Positions 6,210-10,000 of a stretch of 10,000 nucleotides of DNA are shown here, piece by piece. Origin of the DNA: Asticcacaulis sp. (GTDB taxonomy: Bacteria > Pseudomonadota > Alphaproteobacteria > Caulobacterales > Caulobacteraceae). The translations under genes and the position numbers were made by a program. The notes beneath the pieces were generated by a model that made no database searches, was not told the DNA's origin, and saw only the letters and a program-made list of their open reading frames with translations. How positions within the stretch are numbered: the stretch's first letter is position 1; each line of letters begins with the position of its first letter. The stretch lies in assembly GCF_020217185.1 (NCBI RefSeq), contig NZ_JAIWNX010000158.1:1-10000 (forward strand). Direction: 5' to 3'.

Positions 6210-6863
6210 GTGGGGAGGAATATCGGTGATGGGGTGTTCCTTTTTGCGTTGTTATTACTGACAACTCATTTTGGTGTTGATTTTGAGCTGGCTTACCCAA
6301 TGCTGGCTGATTACGACCCGATGGGCCTGTCGGTTATTGTTCCTATACTTTGCTTGGCGGCTCTGTTTGGAGGTCTTTGGTTCGGCTTGTCGCGTGAGTT
6401 TGCCGAAAATACGCAGTGGCTGCGATGGGCTGTGATGATTGCTTTCCCCATCTATGCCTGCTTTCGGGTCGGTGACTATCTGGACGAGGCTTACCTGCCA
6501 AGCGGATGGGTGATGGTTTCGCACTTCGTTTTTCCGGCGCTTCTGTGGGCGTGGCAGGTATGGTTGTGGAGGTCAAAAATTTCGATGGCTGCTCCTGTAT
6601 CAGGGCTATTTGTAGCGCCAGATTACGCATACGAAGCCGGTGAGGTGGCGCGCCGAAAGCTGGCGGAATATGAGGCCCAGTGGAAGAGCGAGGGGCTGAG
6701 CGGAGATCAGAAGGCCGAAAACTTGAGAGCGATGATAGAGGGCGCAGAAGCCGGGTTTGAGGAAAGCGGTCTGACGCCTCTTGAAACTGATGCCATGCTG
6801 ACGGTGCTGCGGCAAAGGTTGCACGAGCTTGAGTTGCTCAAATATTACAAAAACCGTGTTTAA
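6210..6863 (+). CDS. Hypothetical four-helix membrane protein, unusual base composition
   Basis: I do not recognise this 217-residue protein. It has about four membrane segments (roughly 8-22, 38-60, 70-86 and 100-120). A soluble, charged and probably helical C-terminal tail follows (about 135-217), with REVARRK-type and RQRLHELELLKYYKNRV-type stretches that could form a coiled coil. Aromatic residues are frequent (WAWQVWLW at 113-120). The start is GTG at 6210, favoured by GGGAGG at 6199-6204 with a 5-base spacer; a later in-frame GTG at 6234 has poorer spacing. The DNA is visibly more AT-rich, with relaxed third positions, than the flanking genes, and a mobile-looking palindrome plus hairpin follow it directly. 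That is compatible with recent acquisition. No function is claimed. Confidence 0.75.
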   Translation: MGRNIGDGVFLFALLLLTTHFGVDFELAYPMLADYDPMGLSVIVPILCLAALFGGLWFGLSREFAENTQWLRWAVMIAFPIYACFRVGDYLDEAYLPSGWVMVSHFVFPALLWAWQVWLWRSKISMAAPVSGLFVAPDYAYEAGEVARRKLAEYEAQWKSEGLSGDQKAENLRAMIEGAEAGFEESGLTPLETDAMLTVLRQRLHELELLKYYKNRV

Positions 6864-6866
6864 AGG

Positions 6867-6905
6867 ATAGCGCGATGATTTTAGCTGGAAACGACATTTC
6901 GCTAT
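6867..6905. repeat. 39-bp palindromic element, copy 2
   Basis: The arms ATAGCGCGATG (6867-6877) and CATTTCGCTAT (6895-6905) pair at 9 of 11 positions around a 17-base loop. It has the same length and layout as the element at 3365-3403. It starts three bases after the stop of the preceding gene and abuts the hairpin at 6906-6935. Confidence 0.65.
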
Positions 6906-6935
6906 AGCGCCTCCCCTGATTTCAGGGGAGGTGCT
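6906..6935. repeat. CCTCCCC/GGGGAGG hairpin, partial repeat copy
   Basis: The stem AGCGCCTCCCCTG (6906-6918) / CAGGGGAGGTGCT (6923-6935) has one G-T pair and a four-base ATTT loop. It is the stem part of the intergenic repeat found around truA, here without the body. It may help end transcription of the upstream gene, although no T run follows. Confidence 0.65.
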
Positions 6936-7005
6936 TATACGATTCAGCTTAACCGCACTTGTTTCAGTCAACTTGCGCGACCAAGTCACTTAGGACAAGC
7001 GCACT

Positions 7006-7035
7006 AAAAAAGCCCGGCAGAACCGGGCTTTTTTT
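7006..7035. terminator. Bidirectional rho-independent terminator
   Basis: The perfect stem AGCCCGG (7011-7017) / CCGGGCT (7023-7029) with loop CAGAA is flanked by A6 on the left (7006-7011) and T7 on the right (7029-7035). It works in both directions: it ends the M23 gene, whose stop lies just above at 7041, and it insulates that gene from the plus-strand gene upstream. Confidence 0.93.
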
Positions 7036-7040
7036 GTCTG

Positions 7041-8498
7041 TTACTGGCTGCCGCGGCTGGTGGACAGTGCCGGGCGCAGCGGGATGTTCTTGCGCTCCGT
7101 CTTGGCGACCAGCTTGTTGGCCGCGCCGGAGTCTTCGTACTTGTACGGCGTGGTCTTCATGGCCAGCGCCTGAGACGGCAGATTGTCCTGCGTGCGCTTG
7201 AGGTCGGCCATGGCGATCATGGTGTCCAGCTCGTGCTTGCGCGCCTTGAAGGCCACGAGGTCCTGACCGGCCAGAATGGTGCCCTGCGGCACCTTGGCGT
7301 CTTTCGGATTGATCGGGCGGTTCTTGTACCACACTTCGAAGTGCAGGTGCGGACCGGTCGAATTGCCGGTCGAGCCGACATAGCCGATCAGTTCGCCCTG
7401 CTTGACGCGCTGACCGGGGCGGACCTTGATCTGCGACATGTGAGCATAGCCGGTGGCCCAGTCATTATTGTGCGACACGCGCACCCAGCGCCCGTAGCCG
7501 CCCCACCACTTGGCATCGGCCACGACGCCGTCACCGGCGGCGTAGATGGGGGTGCCCGTACCGGCGGCAAAGTCGATGCCGGTGTGCATCTTCATAAAGC
7601 CCTGAATCGGGTGGCGACGCATACCAAAACCGGACGAGGTGCGGGCCGCCGCGACCGGTGTGGCCAGAAGGAAGCCTTTGATATTCTTGCCCGTATCGTC
7701 AAAGAATTGCGACTCTTTATCACCCTGACGCTTGTAGGAATAGAAGCGTGTGATGTGGCCCTTGGCGCTGATTTCGGCATAGAGCAGATTGCCGGATTCC
7801 ACGACGCGGCCGCTTTCGGTGACCTTGCGGTCAAACACCAGCTTGAAGGTGTCGCCCGGCTGGATGTCGCGTTCAAAGTCGATCTTGTGCGCGAACAGCT
7901 TGAGCACCTGACCGGTGACGTTCGGCGTGGCGCCCAGCGCCGTGGCCGAGGTGATCAGCGAGCCGTCGATGGTGCCAATGGCGACACGGCGCTCATCGCG
8001 CACCGATTCTTCGAGCGCACGCAGGCGCATTGAACCGTCGTGGCTGGTGGTCAGGGTCAGTTGCTTGGCCGGGCCGGTGCGCACGGTCAGGCCCAGAAGC
8101 TGCGCCGGGGAACGGCCGTTTTCGGGGCGGGCAATGGCGGCCTGAAGGCTTAACCCCTTGCCAACATTGACCACATCAAAGGCCTGCGACAGCAGCGACA
8201 CGGCGGCATTGGCCTCGGTCGAGGAGACGCCCGAGCGGGTCAGGGCCTGAGTGAGGGTTTCGCCGGCGCGCACCATGATCTGCACATTGACCGGCTGAGT
8301 GAAGCCCGGACGCGCGGCGGCTTCGGCCAGAGCGCGGGTTTCCAGCGCCAGGGTCGCACTGGGGTCAAGGGTCGGCAGCGTGCTGGGCAGCGGCTGATAA
8401 ACGCGCCAGACCAGGGTGGCCACCGTCAGGGCGGTCGCAGAGACCAGCACCATCGGGGTCAGGCGCACAGGTTGGCGGCGAGGGTCGAGTTGAGCCAT
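7041..8498 (-). CDS. Membrane-anchored M23 peptidoglycan endopeptidase (MepM-like)
   Basis: This 485-residue zinc peptidase is expected to cut peptide cross-links of peptidoglycan in the periplasm. The order is: short basic cytoplasmic tail, one membrane helix (about 15-31), a periplasmic linker and an OapA/LysM-like segment (about 71-120, with RAGETLTQALTRSGVS). A second beta-rich module follows (about 165-270, with IQPGDTFKLVFDRK), then the M23/LytM catalytic domain (about 285-400). Zinc ligands His305 and Asp309 (HTGIDF) and His386 (HLHFE, 384-388) are present, as is catalytic His353 (YAHM), so it should be active and not a LytM activator. A C-terminal extension of about 75 residues (411-485), basic and disordered-looking, is longer than I expect for MepM. 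The ATG at 8498-8496 has only a weak GGA upstream. It is transcribed alone and ends at the strong terminator below 7041. Confidence 0.92.
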   Translation of the reverse strand: MAQLDPRRQPVRLTPMVLVSATALTVATLVWRVYQPLPSTLPTLDPSATLALETRALAEAAARPGFTQPVNVQIMVRAGETLTQALTRSGVSSTEANAAVSLLSQAFDVVNVGKGLSLQAAIARPENGRSPAQLLGLTVRTGPAKQLTLTTSHDGSMRLRALEESVRDERRVAIGTIDGSLITSATALGATPNVTGQVLKLFAHKIDFERDIQPGDTFKLVFDRKVTESGRVVESGNLLYAEISAKGHITRFYSYKRQGDKESQFFDDTGKNIKGFLLATPVAAARTSSGFGMRRHPIQGFMKMHTGIDFAAGTGTPIYAAGDGVVADAKWWGGYGRWVRVSHNNDWATGYAHMSQIKVRPGQRVKQGELIGYVGSTGNSTGPHLHFEVWYKNRPINPKDAKVPQGTILAGQDLVAFKARKHELDTMIAMADLKRTQDNLPSQALAMKTTPYKYEDSGAANKLVAKTERKNIPLRPALSTSRGSQ

Positions 8499-8680
8499 TA
8501 CGATCCAAAAACGGTATACGAGGTTTACACAACGCGGGCTCTACTCAAAACGGAGCCGTTTTCTCCGCCGCCCAGTTAGCCTGTATCTCCCTGTTTCAGG
8601 GAATGTGCGCCTCGACAATATGCCGCAGGCGCGAATTTGAAAGTGTTAACGCCCCTGCATACGCCGAAATGGGGCGAAAA

Positions 8681-8699
8681 TGAGGCGGCGGCCGCCTCA
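8681..8699. repeat. Strong GC hairpin upstream of the M23 gene
   Basis: TGAGGCGG (8681-8688) and CCGCCTCA (8692-8699) form a perfect 8-bp stem with a CGG loop. On the minus strand it is followed by TTTT (8680-8677), giving a short terminator-like shape about 180 bases before the M23 start. It could be an attenuator in that gene's leader, or the end of an unseen minus-strand RNA. Confidence 0.45.
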
Positions 8700-8758
8700 C
8701 ATATCGCCGTTTTCCGGTCGAAGGGACACAAAAGGACCTGTCCCAATTAGAGGTCGAA

Positions 8759-8779
8759 GGTTAATATCCGGCTTAAACC
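8759..8779. promoter_or_regulatory. TTAA-N8-TTAA motif, CtrA-like but off by one
   Basis: TTAA at 8761-8764 and TTAA at 8773-8776 are separated by 8 bases within a near-palindrome GGTTAA...TTAAACC. The CtrA consensus of Caulobacter is TTAA-N7-TTAA(C), so the spacing is one base too long. It may be a weak site or chance. Confidence 0.2.
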
Positions 8780-9073
8780 GGCCCTTTCAGGGCGCATTTA
8801 TGGGTTTTTTACGACAGGGGACGCCATGAGGCGGGTGAGGTGCTGACGCTATCACTTTGCGTAACGCGCGACCAAAAAACGCACCGGGTGGCCGATAAAG
8901 GGGCCGTAATGTTCCGGATACGGTAAGAAAAAGAATCGGTTATGCGCCGTTTTTTTAAGAGTTGCGTGCCATAATGCTGCCCTGAACCTTTTGTCCAACC
9001 GTTGATCCCGTGAGAGCTTGATCCGTTGCGCACCCACATTCTGACCGATGCGCCTGAGGATGGAGGTGAGCTG

Positions 9074-10000
9074 TTGTTTCCTGTGCGGCTGCCGCCCCAG
9101 TCGAGTTTTACCCGTGCGGTCAGCAACGGAAACGACGCCCCTGCGCCGCGCCCGAAAGGCGGCGGTGGGGGCGGCCAAAGGGGCGGCACCGCCTCTGGCG
9201 GACCGGGGGGTCCGGGTAAACGCAAGCGCTATCTGAAGGCGGGCGGCTGGCTGCTGCTGACCCTGTGGGGCGCGGCGGCGGTGGGTGTCATCGCCTATGC
9301 GGCGCGTAAGGACATTGCCCGCGAAGTGGCGCAAGGGTGGCTGCGTTCCAACGATATCCCGTCTGAGCTGCGCATCGACAGCTTAAGTCTGGACCATGTG
9401 TCCGGCCGCATCGTGCTGGGTGAAGCTGGGCGGCCCGACCTGAAGATCGAACGCTTCGACATTGATTATGAGCTGAACCTGTGGCGGCTGGGGCAGCCGC
9501 TCACGCGCGTCAAACGCATCCATCTGGTCAAGCCGGAGCTGAGCTTTTCCTATGATAAAAAAGGGCTGGGCTTCGGGCGTCTGGACCGGCTGCTGAAAGG
9601 CGGCGGCGGGGGCGGGGGCGGCGGTCCCTTGCCGGAAGAGATTCTGGTCGAAGAGGCGCGCATCCGCGTGCGGACCGACTATGGCACAGTCGCGGCCACT
9701 GGCGGGCTCAGCCTGAAAGAGGGTCGCCTGCGGGCGCTGAATGCCACCCTGATCCCCGGCGCCCTGAACGGCTCCCAATTGCAGGGGCAGCTTTCCGACG
9801 GCCATATCCGCATTCAGGCCGAACCCGACGCCGATGCCGGTGAGGCCCTACGCATCGACGCCAACCTGTCTGCGGCGGAGTTGCTGTTCCCGGCGGCGCG
9901 CGCGCCCGATGCCGAACTGGGTGATCCGCTGCCGCGCCTGAGCGGCGTGCACGCCGACCTTGATCTGCGCCTGCCCTATCGTCGCCTGTCGGAGGGCGCG
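9074..10000 (+). CDS. AsmA/YdbH-like membrane-anchored protein, 5' part
   Basis: An open reading frame of at least 309 codons runs off the window end. A Gly/Pro-rich cytoplasmic tail (about 20-48) ends in a basic KRKRYLK, followed by one membrane helix (about 57-77). After it comes a periplasmic beta-rich region of the AsmA/YdbH/TamB type: IDSLSLDHVSGRIVLGEAG, RPDLKIERFDIDYELN and RVKRIHLVKPELSFSYDKKGLGFGRLDRLL. A linker of nine glycines (176-184) follows and the repeats resume. Such proteins are thought to carry phospholipid between the membranes. The start is uncertain: TTG at 9074 has a near-ideal GGAGG (9062-9066) with a 7-base spacer. TTG at 9026 is the longest option, with only a weak GAGAG, and an in-frame stop at 9011-9013 limits the gene upstream. 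YdbH is my preferred family; AsmA is the alternative. Confidence 0.75.
   Translation, partial: MFPVRLPPQSSFTRAVSNGNDAPAPRPKGGGGGGQRGGTASGGPGGPGKRKRYLKAGGWLLLTLWGAAAVGVIAYAARKDIAREVAQGWLRSNDIPSELRIDSLSLDHVSGRIVLGEAGRPDLKIERFDIDYELNLWRLGQPLTRVKRIHLVKPELSFSYDKKGLGFGRLDRLLKGGGGGGGGGPLPEEILVEEARIRVRTDYGTVAATGGLSLKEGRLRALNATLIPGALNGSQLQGQLSDGHIRIQAEPDADAGEALRIDANLSAAELLFPAARAPDAELGDPLPRLSGVHADLDLRLPYRRLSEGA

Larger units (their letters stand above)
8499..9073. other. 575-base divergent intergenic region with hairpins
   Basis: No convincing gene was found here; the longest plus-strand reading frame checked, starting at 8680, is 49 residues with no recognisable features. It contains several dyads: AAAACGG/CCGTTTT (8547-8562), TGAGGCGG/CCGCCTCA (8681-8699) followed by TTTT in the minus direction, GGGACA/TGTCCC (8723-8744) and GCCCT/AGGGC (8781-8793). 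It must hold the promoters of the M23 gene (minus) and the AsmA/YdbH-like gene (plus). A GAATC (GANTC) site lies at 8933-8937. The size would allow a small RNA or a long 5' leader, but I cannot show one. Confidence 0.6.

Noticed and set aside
7233..8033. A 266-codon plus-strand frame opposite the M23 peptidase
   Set aside because: It is the antisense shadow of a clear M23 gene and has no promoter, ribosome site or domain.
8680..8827. A 49-codon plus-strand frame starting at ATG 8680
   Set aside because: No Shine-Dalgarno site, it starts inside a GC hairpin, and the product is Arg/Pro/Gly-rich with no recognisable features.
8499..9073. Looked for a tRNA or known riboswitch in the large gap
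   Set aside because: No TTCRA loop with a matching acceptor stem and no riboswitch core that I could recognise.
8809..9334. Two minus-strand frames (138 and 160 codons) overlapping the start of the AsmA/YdbH-like gene
   Set aside because: The opposite strand encodes a coherent membrane-anchored protein. These frames are Pro/Arg-rich antisense with no motif.
9599..9625. Gly tract considered as a sequencing or assembly error
   Set aside because: The frame stays open and the protein pattern is coherent on both sides, so the length shown keeps the correct reading frame.
1..10000. Looked for CRISPR arrays, transposases, integrases, phage or toxin-antitoxin genes
   Set aside because: No regularly spaced direct repeats and no such protein signatures in any supported reading frame.

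Overview
The window is a GC-rich, densely coded bacterial chromosome segment. The gene set and protein sequences point to an alphaproteobacterium, most likely order Caulobacterales (an Asticcacaulis- or Caulobacter-like genome). The reasons are the def / fmt / truA / dapE neighbourhood, the style of the TruA and M23 proteins, scarce Shine-Dalgarno sites with a probable leaderless def mRNA, and intergenic CCTCCC...GGGAGG repeats. The taxon is an inference; no rRNA or other marker gene is present.

Layout. 7-411 (-) encodes a small exported DUF2141 protein. Next comes a plus-strand run for translation: def (630-1166, peptide deformylase), fmt (1329-2258, methionyl-tRNA formyltransferase) and truA (2493-3266, tRNA pseudouridine synthase A). 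dapE (3560-4714, -) converges on truA and makes LL-diaminopimelate for lysine and peptidoglycan. An EntS-type MFS exporter (4788-6065, +, GTG start) is divergent from dapE. A less GC-rich four-helix membrane protein of unknown function follows (6210-6863, +). A membrane-anchored M23 peptidoglycan endopeptidase of MepM-like architecture (7041-8498, -) ends at a textbook bidirectional terminator. After a 575-base non-coding stretch rich in hairpins, a large AsmA/YdbH-like membrane-anchored protein starts (about 9074, +) and runs off the window.

How the genes relate. Fmt formylates initiator Met-tRNA and Def removes the formyl group from nascent proteins, so the two form a functional pair. DapE and the M23 enzyme both concern the cell wall, one making a precursor and one cutting cross-links. 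The AsmA/YdbH-like protein suggests envelope lipid traffic.

Most genes are ordinary housekeeping genes. The unusual material is between them. The gaps fmt-truA and truA-dapE each hold two facing copies of a pyrimidine/purine hairpin repeat, and a partial copy lies at 6906-6935. A separate 39-bp palindromic element occurs twice (3365-3403 and 6867-6905), and a longer palindrome sits at 3420-3483. The def-fmt gap has three hairpins, the last of which overlaps the fmt ribosome binding site. I see no phage, transposon, CRISPR, defence system, tRNA or rRNA, and nothing that I would call a new multi-gene system.
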